In this document: positions 36,130-47,130 of the stretch, piece after piece
Layout: each line of letters opens with the position of its first letter
Position numbering within the stretch: position 1 is the stretch's first letter
Assembly (NCBI GenBank): GCA_028023455.1
Contig: JAQFVV010012416.1
Coordinates: forward strand, 9,863,967 to 9,927,966
Reading direction: 5' to 3'
Length of the DNA: 64,000 nt
DNA from: Epiperipatus broadwayi
Taxonomy: Eukaryota; Onychophora; Udeonychophora; Euonychophora; Peripatidae
The notes under the pieces: generated by a model
Databases searched by the model: none
Seen by the model: the letters and a program-made list of their open reading frames with translations, nothing else
Told to the model about the DNA's origin: nothing
Position numbers and translations under genes: made by a program

Positions 36130-37080
36130 TTAAAACCTATGGTAAGTACACACCTTTGAAAAATCTATTTACAAAATAGCTTTTGGGTGCCACTTCTAGA
36201 AAAATATCAAAAATGAATTTTCCCCCCTCCTAGAAGGATGTGCAATACCATATGTTCAGCGGAGCATAAGAATAAGATTTAACACTCTGGTAGAGGATAT
36301 CCTGTGTGGCTAGCTCAGTACTCTACATCTAGGGTCTTCAATAGGTAAGTTAAATGGTTATTTATTGATAGTGATTGATAAAGAAAGAGTACATTTTTAT
36401 CAAATAAATAATAATACGAAAACAAAACAAGTTTAATATTATGATCAAATATTTATTTAATCCCAGATACCACCACCGTTTCATACTTAAAATGATATAA
36501 AAATAAATAAATGAGTCATTATCACAACCCGTATATATATTTGATTGCTTTGAAATAGAGAAATATATAAATACAATTTAAATGAATACGAAAATGGATA
36601 AACCCCTAAAGCTATTTACAATACAATGTTTTATAAAGAATGGAAGTGGTCTGAGCTTTTTTTTTTTACCCTGTAGAAATAAGTTATGTCTTGTGTGATT
36701 TGATATATAGATATTTTTAGATAAGAGATTTTCGGTCGTACAGGCATATACTTTTACTCAGGACTTTAAAACCTTTTTTTTTTGATAGTAAATATAATTA
36801 AAAAAAACCCACCAACTATGCATAGTATATAATAGAAAAAGATAAAAGAAAATAATAGGTTTTTAATTAAAAGTTTTTATTTGATATATATAGATTTTTA
36901 AAAAGGAATTAGTTGTGTTTAAGTTGTGATTGTAATAGGAAAGGGGAGTGAGATAAGATAAAAAATAAAAATAAAAAAAAATAAAATTTTGGTTATGGAT
37001 ATATTTTGTAATTTTTAATTAATTTTTTTTTTTTTTTTTTGGAATATGTGATATTTATTGTATATATATTTTATTTTAGT
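36130..37080. other. AT-rich intron; tRNA-like scrap at about 36306-36345
   Basis: GTGGCTAGCTCAGTACTCTA at about 36304-36323 resembles a tRNA D-arm/box A and is followed by AGGGTCTTCAATAGG, vaguely like a T-arm. No clover leaf can be drawn. An AG-GTAAGT-like donor context at 36342 is noted without a matching exon. Confidence 0.25.
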
Positions 37081-37130
37081 GTGCCTTGAAAAAGACTATA
37101 AAAAATAGTCGGAACATTGGATTTCTTTTT
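37080..37130 (+). repeat. Penelope-type hairpin motif
   Basis: CTTGAAAAAGACTAT, a short A-rich loop, ATAGTCGGAACATTGG: a GACTAT/ATAGTC hairpin bracketed by TTGAAAAA and GGAACATTGG. This mirrors the CTGA(A/G)GA - hairpin - GAAACGT pattern at 41.83 kb and is probably a remnant of a Penelope-like terminal repeat. Confidence 0.35.
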
Positions 37131-37929
37131 CATGATTATAGTCATAAAAAATCAAGTTTTAAAAAGGAGTTAGTTTGTTTTATTTCTATATTAGATATAT
37201 ATGAACTATTTTGAAAAGAAGAACTGTGTGCTGGATATATTAAATTATTTTATATTTGCACTATGAAATATTTCACTAATTTCATATTTTTCAACTTATC
37301 AATAAGGTTACGTTAGCTCAGATACCATATAGTACTCAACATGAGATACTGTATCTATTTGCCTTTTACGATAAATTCTTATACATGTATATACGTGCAG
37401 CACAATTATACACTTACTACTATTCTAAATATAAAGTTATTAGTGGACTTGCTTATGGGGAATTTACAATTAATAAACCGCTTTTTCACTCATCATAAGG
37501 TGCAACAGTGACAAAAAATAACTTAAAAGGATATACAGATAAATACAATTTTAGATACTCAACATGAGGTATCATATTTACCAAATATTACAAGTGTATG
37601 TGCGCATGCATACACATGTATATTTATGTATGACAATTTTCAGGAGTAACAACAAGAAGAAAAACAAATAGCGACAAAAAAGAATCTAATTGCAACCTTT
37701 GCTGAAAATACTAGAATTTGAAATAGAAAAATGAATTAAAAGATTTAAGTAAAAGCTTTATCATTTTGTCTGTAATAACTGTAAATTTAATATATATATA
37801 TGAGAGACACCTCTCTCCTTTTTTTTTTAAATGATTAATTATTAATAATAAGAAAAAAATAACACATTTCTAATTATTGGAAATATCAGAACGAATTAAT
37901 TCAATAATAAAATATTTTTAAAAGAAACT

Positions 37930-38170
37930 TATGTAGGCATCTTCATTTTCTCCAGACTGGGCTCTGAGTGGGCTTCAATTCAACTAGCTGTGGGTGAGGA
38001 TTTCATCTCATTCAGGCATAGGCAAGGTGGCTTTTGTCATCATCATGGCCGGCTGGAACTGGTGTGATCACATCTTGGCGATTGGGACAGAGAAAGGGCG
38101 GATGACCGGCTGTTTTCCTACCCGATGATCATTTTAGTGGAAGCTCTGGTAGATTTCTCCATATTTTCAA
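37930..38170. other. GC-richer island of unknown origin
   Basis: This 240-bp stretch (for example CATGGCCGGCTGGAACTGGT and AAAGGGCGGATGACCGGCTG) is clearly less AT-rich than its surroundings. On the minus strand it can be read as a proline-rich, stop-containing peptide (RPFSVPIAKM) reminiscent in style of the ORF1-like text at 416-619. It may be a LINE 5' fragment; I cannot name it. Confidence 0.35.
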
Positions 38171-39060
38171 TCTGCTATAATATAATAATTATTATTAAAT
38201 GTTCATTCACTATCTTGAATGGTTCATTAAATCCTTAAGAAATCAAGAGTTTTTAAAAGAACTGTATAATGGATTTCTTCTTAGAAAATATCTGCTGTAT
38301 TCTAGTCCATAAATTAATCTCTAAGTGGCTAGATGATTGAAGAATTCCGGAGCCAAAGTAGTGAGCTACTTGAATGCCAAAGAAAGAATGAATCCCACAG
38401 CACTGACCAAAACTTAACAACCCCACTTGTACACAACCAATTCAGGTATCCCACCTGAGAAGTATGAATCAGCCAACCATTCTAATTTAGCTTATCATTT
38501 AGATTATCAACATTCCTTTATATTTTTTCGATTAAGTTCTACGTAGCAGGGTTTGATATGTTTGGTTTCCATCTTGAATACCCAGACCACTTGATTACAG
38601 AATCAATTCAAAAGGATTTTTATTTTAAATACAAAAAAAAAAAAGATAACAGTTTAATTATTGCATTGATTATCAAACATTTTGCTTTTGGTCAGATTTT
38701 TGCCAAAGCAATTAACATTACAGAATAAAATTACAGTTTTTAGAAAAGTGATTTAAAAAAATAAAAAATATATATGAGTATGTTGGAACAATTACTTTAA
38801 TTATTTATTTTACTAATATGTTCAAACATTTGATCCATAAAGTTTGCTTTTCTCTATTTGAATTTTTCAGAGAAAAGCAAAATACATAAAATGATATATA
38901 CTGAAAATATACAAAATAATAAAAATAAAATACAAAAATTACATCGGTTTATTATATGTGTATTTGTGCACAATATTTTTAATTTGTGTGTGTGGGTATT
39001 CTAATGCTCAGACCCAACTTCTATTATTAATATAGCACATTTATATATTCGTTGTGCTTA
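38171..39060. other. AT-rich intron, no recognisable feature
   Basis: No conserved motif was seen beyond short inverted words such as TTTGCTTTTCTCT / AGAGAAAAGCAAA near 38850-38880. Confidence 0.4.
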
Positions 39061-40400
39061 ATATATACAATTTTACATTACAGCAGACTTTGTGTAAGGC
39101 CATTTGATAATGCCTGGCGCAATATATATATCGAATAATATTATTATTCGATGTCTGTATTTTTTCAAAACAATATATTGAACCGTATTCAAATATGTGT
39201 ATTCGAAACACCGGTCTCTTAGGCAGAGAAGAACATACTCAGAGAGTATGTATGCCCAAACGATAGCTATAAAATATATAACTAGCGTTACATTTCCAGG
39301 ACATAACTTCTTCTCGGCTGTTGAGTTCAACACCAAGTTCAAAGCACTTTTTTGTTTGTGTATAAACACGGGCGCCAGCTGCTTATTCTAAAAGAATACT
39401 AAAAGAATAGACAACGCACTTTGATAGTGGCCACTAACTCAATGCCTAAATCCACGACTAGCTCAGCTGTTTGTAATCACTAATAGATTATACTTAATTA
39501 GTGATTAAAAGAATTAATAAACGAATTTGTTAAAAAGAATTTATAAAAAGAATTGTAAAAGAATTGATAAAAAGGAATTGATAAAAAGAATTGACCGACA
39601 AATAAAGTTTAATTTTAAAGATAATTTATTAACTAACATTTATTTACTAAATTTAAACATTTTATAATTCTAATAAAACACACGCATATTTTAAATTAAC
39701 ATTTTTAAATAGTCTAAATATTCCTATAGATTCAATAACAGAACACTCTAATTTCATTAATAAATATTGGTAGAATGATCACGCACATATTAACTAATGC
39801 ACACACATAATAATGATAATAAAGGACTACATAGCATTTGAAATTTAATCACACACATATCAATAGTTCATTTATGTATGATATTGAGTTCATATAATTA
39901 GACTCTTGGAGGATTCACACGAATTAATGAAATGCAATGGCTATTACAGTATAAACGAAAATAAGCAAATGTTTTACCTAGGATTTTGAATGTAGATTTA
40001 ACACTTTGTTTTCTTCCAGTATGAATGGTTCCAGTATGAATGCTTCCAGCCGGCTGGGACGTTTCCTTGCTGAGTTTCCTGATTTTCACGATTATTACTA
40101 TCGGAGACAATTAGATACTGGTGGAGATTTTCTAAGATGTTAAGCTGACATTATTTCATGGGAAGATCTGCTGTTTTCTCGGACATCTGGGCTGGAGACA
40201 AACGTGCGTTCCAAAATATTCTCAGCACCGCATTTTGTTTCTTAACTGACTCAATCAATTTCCGAACTGCACTCTCAATAACTTTGTGAACTGATTCACT
40301 GTCCGATAAAAAAGTCTATTTATACCTGCGCCTTGTTGTCTTTCTAATATCTCCGGCAAAGATCTGTTATCAAATTCCAATGATAATCATTTGATAAACG
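39061..40400. other. Moderately GC-richer unknown block, possible degenerate element with minus-strand promoter
   Basis: The block contains a 98-codon minus-strand frame (39369-39073), an imperfect minisatellite (39507-39596) and, on the minus strand near 40325-40314, GGTATAAATAGA followed by nearly stop-poor GC-richer sequence down to 39900 that includes a 70-codon frame (40110-39898). The TATA-box-like word with downstream unique sequence could be an LTR or other element promoter, but no paired repeat or primer site was found. Function unknown. Confidence 0.3.
39507..39596 (+). repeat. Minisatellite of AAAAAGAATTGAT-type units
   Basis: About six imperfect 12-15-bp units (AAAAGAATTAATAAA, AAAAAGAATTTAT, AAAAAGAATTGTA, AAAAGGAATTGAT and so on) lie in tandem. 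Confidence 0.8.
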
Positions 40401-40935
40401 TGTTTTGGAAGATTGCTTAATTAGTAATAGCCATGCAGAGATGTTGTTTTATATTTTAATTAATAACCATTGCCGTGTTTTTTAATAATAATCTTCTTTA
40501 ACTTTATAATAACATTTATTCTATTGTTGACAATCGCACATATATACGGTCATATATTTTAATACAATTTACTATTTAGTTTTAATATTATTTTTTCTTT
40601 AATTAAACTTGAATGAAAAGAGATTTGTATATTTTAACCTTTGAAATTATATTTTTTACGAATACTAATAAAAACTATTTATTTCCTTTTGTAAACCTTT
40701 AGTTTCATGTCTCAAACCAAGACTCCCCCTCCCCCCTTAGGATTAATTAATTGTAGCTTTTTTTATTTCAAAAACTAACGCTAGAAAACTATTTAATTCT
40801 TATCTTTTTTCTAAAACAAACTGCAATAAACTCTTCAACGTTTAATTTTATGTTTTTCTTTTATGAACGATTACTTTAATAATAATTTTAGATAAAAATT
40901 ATATGTGCCTATATCAATATAGGTACAATATGTAA
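40401..40935. other. AT-rich intron, no recognisable feature
   Basis: No signal beyond homopolymer runs and one CCCCCTCCCCCC tract near 40723. Confidence 0.4.
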
Positions 40936-41870
40936 TTACATAATTAAATATTTATAAATACAGTAATTAGATAATTAAAAATTTTATCCACTTAGGAGTG
41001 TTTTCGATTATCCTAGTAATCTTTGTCAACTAACACTTTAAAAGGCTAACCTTCCCACAATTCTGTGATCTTAACATTTGCTGTCTGTCTATTAATTAGG
41101 TCATGTTTGTATTTGTATATTAGCATAGCTTCCTTTTATTATTTTTTTTAATTTGCAATATTTTTACATTATTAAAATTGAAGTCAAAACCATAAATACA
41201 TGACTTATTATAGTCGTAAAAAACAGATGCTGAAATATTATTATCTACTTTACAATTTTGTTTTGATTTCTGAACCTGTTTTAATAATAGAAAGTGCTCT
41301 TTAGTTCTTTTTTCCAATGTACATCTCGATTCACCTATATATTCACTACCACACCTACATATCCATTTATAAATGACACAATTTTTATTTATAAATGAGG
41401 TTTTATCTATATATTTATCTGTATTTCTTCAAAGTTATGTATGTAATCTTGTAATTAAATATTAATAAATACAGTAATATATATAAAGTACAACTTTAAA
41501 AACTTTTATCCACCTAGAAGTGCTTTCAATTAACTTAGTAGTCTTTGTCAACTAATTCTAATTCTTTTTTAAGGTATCTTCAAACATGTTTTCAAATTCT
41601 AGCCTTCCCACAATTCATTAATTTTAATGTTTTAAAGTGGATAAAAGTTTTTAAAGTTGTACTTTATATATATTTATGTTACTGTATTTATTAATATTTA
41701 ATTACAAGATTACATTATATATATATAATAATAATATGACATCTTTTATCCATGAAAATATTAGAATTAAACAATAAAAATGATTTTAAATCTCATGCGC
41801 ATTCTTATTATAATTTGAGAAAGAGAACGCTCTGAGGAAGGTACTTGATATTGTACTGAAACGTCAGCAT
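40936..41870 (-). mobile_element. Penelope-like element fragment with direct and inverted terminal repeats
   Basis: A GIY-YIG coding remnant (41428-41120, minus strand) lies between two direct copies of a terminal segment: 40936-41070 and 41462-41612, both with AAATACAGTAAT, TTTTATCCAC, TAGTAATCTTTGTCAACTAA (or TAGTAGTCTTTG) and CCTTCCCACAATTC. A third copy, inverted, lies at 41637-41706 (GTGGATAAAAGTTTTTAAAG, TTGTACTTTATATATATTTA). It leads to CTCTGAGGAAGGTAC-TTGATATT-GTACTGAAACGTC at about 41830-41862. Direct or inverted pseudo-LTRs and a hammerhead-like CTGA-GA/hairpin/GAAAC motif are known features of Penelope-like elements. The reverse transcriptase is missing, so this is a truncated, rearranged copy. 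Confidence 0.75.
41120..41428 (-). pseudogene. GIY-YIG endonuclease domain of a Penelope-like element
   Basis: The minus strand is open from 41428 (a TGA stop lies at 41431-41429) to the stop at 41122-41120, about 102 residues. It reads SFINKNCVIYKWICRCGSE, then YIGESRCTLEKRTKEHF, then a lysine/asparagine-rich tail. VIYKWICRCGSEYIG with the downstream arginine matches the Penelope form of the GIY-YIG fold (vYkixCxxC...YIGqT...R...EH), including the Cys pair usual there. In intact elements this domain follows the RT and nicks target DNA. No initiator is expected because it is the C-terminal part of a longer ORF. Catalytic Tyr and Arg positions appear kept, the RT is gone. Confidence 0.8.
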
Positions 41871-42973
41871 TTAGCTTCTTTAACTACACGGAATATCCCC
41901 CAAATAGTAATAATAATATGACATATATATATTCAATAAACTTTTATATATATATACCAAAAGCTTCTTATGAAAAGGAATGTAAACAATTTTTTATATA
42001 ACATTCTTGTTTCTTACTTGCAACTTTTCATCTGCCAATATGATCATCCTTTAGATTATCTAAATTATATCTTTTTCTCTTTATTATTGTGTCCTTTCCA
42101 TTATTTTATAAGCTTAAATTTATCCGTTATAGAAATATTATCTTTATTCTAAGAAAATTATTACTTCATAACAGTTCTCTGCATATTTTAAAATTTATAT
42201 TATGATACTGTACTATAAACTATTGTGGATTTAAGGTTCTATGTTTTGGGGGTCCACATGTATTTATGAATATTTTACAATGATAAAACCCATTCAATAT
42301 ATTTAAATAATTTTTTTTTTTTTTGGCATTATTAATCAGATGTAATTTCAAGTAATATAATTTTCATAAACATTCAAATTTTTATAATTTTATTATTCAA
42401 TTGCTCAAAAATTTATGTTTAACACATGGGGACACTATCATTCAGTCTGTAAATCATTTATTATTGTCATTTTCCACCATAAATATGTATACATACTTTT
42501 ACATAATTCATTTAATATCTTTTTTCTTTGCACTTGTAATTTTAAACATATAAATGTTCAGACATTTTAAAGAAAAGGTAGATGTGTTATTTTAAAAACT
42601 GGCTTTATTCATGCTATGCATGCTTTCAATACAATGCATACCATAATCATATTTTTACTAATTGAGCATTAATTATTTACCGTGTTGTAGTATATTTTCT
42701 AAAATTCCTGTTGACTCAATGTTGATATTCCTTGTTTGGCTGCTTTATCATTCAAAATATCACTATAAAAATGATCATAATGCCAAGGCTTTCTGAGTCT
42801 TGTCCTTTTTCTTAGTTTTTGATAAGACAGCCAGATTAACCTTTATGTATTCAGTTTTATATATTATTGTTAAGTTTATTGGATTCATACTGTACTGTCC
42901 ATGTTTCACAAATATTAATTCTTTTTTGCATTTTTTGTTATTTTCATAAGACTTAATGCATATATATATAATA
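41871..42973. other. AT-rich intron, no recognisable feature
   Basis: No conserved motif. The 60-codon plus frame at 41970 is hydrophobic low-complexity translation. Confidence 0.4.
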
Positions 42974-43206
42974 GTTTTTGGGTTAAACCGTGTGTTATTT
43001 TTGCTTACTTCCCATCATTTCGATGAAATAGCATCCACCATTGTCAAGATTAACTTTTCAAACAAAAACCATTAGATCTCAAATAGTAGGCAGATTGAAT
43101 GTGAGGTAAAGAATGAAATACTGAGTGTGAAGTAGGTGAGCATTCAGAATATATGAATTAAACATTGGGAAATATGCAAAAATAACACATGGTTTAACCC
43201 AAAAAC
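42974..43206. mobile_element. TA-flanked MITE (Tc1/mariner-like)
   Basis: Terminal inverted repeats of about 31 bp: GTTTTTGGGTTAAACCGTGT, GTTATTTTTGC at the left and GCAAAAATAACACATGGTTT, AACCCAAAAAC at the right, with one mismatch. TA stands on both sides (42972-42973 and 43207-43208), the target duplication of Tc1/mariner-type transposases. Length 233 bp, non-coding. Confidence 0.9.
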
Positions 43207-43259
43207 TACTTTATTTACATAATATAACTGTGAAAACATTAAATATATATATATATTAA

Positions 43260-44630
43260 TATTTAATTATTATTTTTTGAGTATCAAAGAGTTGATGCCT
43301 CAATTTCTAATTTGGGGAGTTGTTTTTTTTTAATCATTCACTACAATTAAGAAGTTTATTTGCTGTATTTGTTGATCTATGAGTTGTATTTTAACATAAA
43401 CAATGTCTCTTAACTCTCTTGTTATTATTTAAATGAATTCTTATTTAGTCAATTGTTCCCCCAAATAATTCAAGGCATTTCTAGATGTGTTTTAAATAAT
43501 GTAGGTAATAAGCACTATCCTTGTTTGAATTCCTTGATTTTTTTAATATCATCAGAAATCACATAATTTTTATTGGTTTTAATAAGAGTTTACTTATGTT
43601 AATTAATTCCAATGTTTTCACAATCATTTCAGAGTGATACTGTTATATCCATTTTAATGTCAAAATTCAAAAGATGTATTTGTAGATTTTTTGAAATATT
43701 ATTTTCTGTTTCCTGAGTTATGTAGAACAAGTTCTTTATTGTGGATCTTCTGTCTCTGGAACCTATCGATTCTTTTGCTTCCAAATTCTTCAATTGATAT
43801 TCAGTTATATTTTTCAGAGTTTTCCATATATTCAACCAAATAAATTAGTCATCTGCTATCTTTTCAGTTTTTTTTTAATGAAATGTAATAAAGGACATTT
43901 TTCATTCAGATTTTATCTCATTCCTATTAATACAGTTTTTGAACAACTTAAATATCCTAACAGCTTTTTACTTTTGTTTTTAGCTGATTCAAATGATACT
44001 AACAAGCAGTCTTTTTTTTTTTTTTTTTGAAGATTTATATATCATTAACATTTCAATCTTTTTTAATGTTACATAATATTCTGTCATTTGTATATTTTAT
44101 GCTATATTCTTTTTCCCAAATTCTATCCTATTTTTGTTAACAAGTTTTTCAAATAGTTTCCATTTTTTTATTGTAATTGGTGTAAATATATCTTTCACCC
44201 TCCCCAACACACTTTAAACAATTAATTTAATCTGAAATTTTCAATTGCTTTTCTTTCCACTTAAATATGAATCAATACTTTTACAATTTCTTTTTTAGGT
44301 TTTTATTTTTTAATATATTTTTTTCTGGACTTTTGCTTGGATTTTTGTTATCTTTATTTTTATCTTTAATTGTTTTAGTATTTAAATGTTTAGACACATT
44401 TTTTTCCTTTCTCCACTGTCTCATTTTCATATATTTGATTGAACCTTTATGATTTTTTTTCCTGTAATCATTTTCTTTATAAATATGAAATGCATGTTTT
44501 TCAGTTGAATATATACAATATTTATGGAACTATAATATTTTTCACTGTTATTTCTTACTTGCAATATATTTCACCTAATCAAACCGAATTCATCAACTAT
44601 GTTCAATCCTTCAAAACATAGCAATAACAA
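43260..44630 (-). pseudogene. Decayed LINE, same family as 34.2-35.9 kb
   Basis: The minus strand shows IGSRDRRSTIKNLFYITQET and KNLQIHLLNFDI (about 43760-43650), aligning with GFRDVRSTIDHLYYMIQVT and KIHLLHADIEK of the copy at 35.3 kb. Here the ADIEKAYDS box is further mutated. The next RT box region (43470-43510) parallels 34930-34975. Upstream sequence 44150-44420 matches 35640-35870 (for example CTTTTGCTTGGAT). All frames are broken. Confidence 0.65.
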
Positions 44631-44967
44631 CATTTTATAACTATTTTAATGTGAAATGTTTTGCTTTTAATAAATTAATGTTGTTACTTCATAAATTAAA
44701 AGTAACATGTTTAATATGAATTTAATTACATGAAAAATTGCTGCTGCTATGGTCTCTAAGGCATTTAGTGTTTTGTCTCTGGAGTAACAAACAAACCATG
44801 TTTGTCTAAATGCAACTTGTATTTTATGAGCATTTGGATTATTCTTTGATAGCATTGTAATTGCTAATAACATTTTCAAATTTATTTAAAATGTTGAATT
44901 AATATTATGGAGAAAGATATTTATATATATAAACATTAAAAGCATAAAGCTAAACTGATCAATAAAT

Positions 44968-45424
44968 AATCATAATTACCCCAAATTCACAATTCAACCA
45001 GACTAGCCAAGAAAATAAACTCTAAAACACTATCAATGATTTCACTGCTACAAGCAGACTTTTCAAGTGTAAAGAACTACAAAATAATAATAGATTTAAG
45101 GTAAACATTATCCACAATTCCACTTACTTTCCATACATCTTTAATATTAAAAGAACTTTTAAATAAGTTAATTGCTTCAGAATCATAAATTTTTAATAAC
45201 AAACATTTATGATTCTGAAGCAATTAACTTATTTAAAAGTTTTTTTAATATTAAGGGTGTATGAGAAGTGAAACTGTGGGCAATGTTTATCTTAAATATG
45301 TTGTTATTTTATAGTTCTTTACATTTGAGAAGTCTACTTGTAGCAGTAAAACCATTAGTAGTGTTTTAGAGTTTATTTTCTTGACTAGTCTGGTTGAGTT
45401 GTGAATTTGGGGTAATTTTGATTA
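44968..45424. repeat. Palindrome with 220-bp arms
   Basis: The left arm 44968-45190 and right arm 45205-45424 are inverted copies with a 14-nt loop. The inner part (AATTGCTTCAGAATCATAAAT / ATTTATGATTCTGAAGCAAT) is essentially perfect; outer parts (AATTACCCCAAATTCACAA / TTGTGAATTTGGGGTAATT) carry scattered changes. Flanks are AT-rich and no target duplication is clear. Non-coding foldback element. Confidence 0.9.
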
Positions 45425-45939
45425 TATATATATTAGTAGGAAATCTAATACTTTGCATTTTTGCAGGTAAAATGAAAACAAAAAACAGATTAGTAGCATT
45501 ACCTTTTTAAAAATTGGTTGTTACTTACTTGCATTATAATTTTATAAGTATATCTTTAATTCTATTCTATAACTTTATACATTAGATTTGTAATTTTAAA
45601 AAAAGTCTAATCATTACCGATTATGTAATTTTAATCAGAAAGTATGGCTACTATTTTTCCAAAAAGAATAGAAAAATTTACTTTAAAATAAGTTTTATTT
45701 TTAAAGGTTTTTTTTTTTTTTCTATTACTGTAATATTATTGTTTGAAATATTTTATTTATGGCAGACGTAAATAAATATAAATAGATTAATTTATTTGGA
45801 ACTATTATAGGAAAACATTTATTTTGAAGTAGGCTAATGGTTATTCTAATTTTAATTAAAGAATAATAATTTTATAATGTAAATGATAAAACTTATTATG
45901 AGTATATATATACATAAATCATTACTTGGTATTCTCAGC

Positions 45940-46420
45940 ATTTTAGTGCCGTCATATAGTGTCAGATTCAGTATGTCATTTCTGTTTTTTGAATGCCAGA
46001 TTACTCATGTGATGAGCCATTCAATTATTTTGCCTGCATGATTGCGGTTATAGAATGTCAAACTCAAGAATAAAGGTCTATGGTCTGCAGCTCAATCTGT
46101 CACTTTTGGTTCTTGAATAACACATGCCTCCCCCCGCCCATTTCCAAATTGTTGAATACTCAATTGTTTTTGTCTTATGTGGTTTAATGCAGATATGTAA
46201 GTCTGTTGTTGAATTTGTCACTTAGGTTTTCAATGATATATGACCTCTTCATTCCAAAGTGATGAATATTCACTTATTTTTGTCTTGTGTGTTTTATTGC
46301 AAAAATAGAGTGGAAAACTCAAGAGTTAAAGATCTCTAGATCAAAACTCAATATTGTTATTTTTAGTGTTTGAATATCATGATTTCTCAACTGATGAATT
46401 TGTTTATTCTGTTTTTCAAT
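45940..46420 (+). repeat. Degenerate ~120-bp tandem array upstream of the DENND5 exon
   Basis: Four diverged units are marked by TGTCATTTCTGTTTTTTGAAT (45974), TGTCACTTTTGGTTCTTGAA (46098), TGTCACTTAGGTTTTCAATG (46216) and TGTTATTTTTAGTGTTTGAA (46355); spacing 124, 118 and 139 bp. Each unit also has a TTTTTGTCTT(A/G)TGTG-like part. A further match, CTGTCATTTTTAGTGCTTGA, appears at 46936, beyond the exon. Confidence 0.6.
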
Positions 46421-46517
46421 TTTTATCACATAGTGACCACATGTATGTACAAATTCATAAAGAAACTTTTTTTTTTAATATTCTTATTTTGAATTTATTG
46501 TTTAATGTTTTATTTAG

Positions 46518-46673
46518 ACTAAAAGAATGTTGGTAGAAAAGATGGGGCAAGAAGCTGTGGAATTAGGCCATGGTGGTGAAATCAGTATTACTGGGGTTGA
46601 AGAAAACACTTTGATAGCCAGCGTCTGTGATCTTTTAGAAAGGATTTGGAGTCATGGTTTACAAAGTAAACAA
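46518..46673 (+). CDS. DENND5: DENND5 exon, RUN domain 1 (partial CDS)
   Basis: This 156-bp, phase 0-0 exon has acceptor TTTATTTAG and donor GTAAGT. It encodes 52 residues starting [20 protein letters not shown], continuing [20 protein letters not shown] and ending [12 protein letters not shown]. This is the first conserved block of the DENND5 RUN domain 1; the acidic [20 protein letters not shown] stretch is very strongly kept in animals. The RUN domain binds small GTPases (Rab6 for this family, from general knowledge). A local difference from the vertebrate form as I recall it is an extra glycine in GHGGEIS. The exon joins the one at 29912 in frame. The next exon (expected to begin GKSALW or similar) was not found downstream in the window. 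Confidence 0.9.
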
Positions 46674-47130
46674 GTAAGTAAATTTATTTTAAATCTATTT
46701 TTATTGATTTGATTTTCACTGTGGTTATTTGCTTTAGTTACTCCTTATTAAAATTGCATTCATTCAATTGACTTAATCTTTAAATTTCATTTTTTTCACA
46801 AAGTTAATTCAAACTCACATCAAAAAATTTTTAAGATAAAGCAAAAATTAATTTATTTGCATTTAATAATTTTATCAAAATAATGCACTGTACAGTAATG
46901 AATTCAACTCTACATTTTTAGTTAAAAATTTAATCTGTCATTTTTAGTGCTTGAATATTGTACAACTTCCTGCTACACTAATCATTTTGTTATTATTATT
47001 ATTATTATTATTTTATCAAAATAATTTTATAACACTGATTTATTTTACATCATGATTTTTATCATTTAATTTGATAATTGAAGTGAAGTTTTTCTTTTTT
47101 TTTTAATTATAAGTATCCTATATATATATA

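Larger units (their letters stand above)
30038..46517 (+). other. DENND5: DENND5 intron between the two visible exons (16,480 bp)
   Basis: Bounded by donor GTAAGC and acceptor TTTATTTAG, phase 0 at both ends. It is filled with the MITEs, LINE remains, Penelope-like fragment and palindromes listed below. No alternative conserved exon was recognised inside. Confidence 0.8.

Noticed and set aside
36300-36350. A cryptic exon ending in AG-GTAAGT near 36342
   Set aside because: The preceding sequence has stops in the frames examined, no acceptor of note and no DENND5 similarity.
39073-39369. 98-codon minus-strand frame, the longest without an assigned family
   Set aside because: Its composition follows local base bias, it overlaps an opposite-strand frame of 64 codons, and I see no domain. 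Reported only as part of an unknown block.
46984-47013. TTA trinucleotide run as a possible expanded repeat
   Set aside because: Ordinary short microsatellite with no coding or regulatory context.
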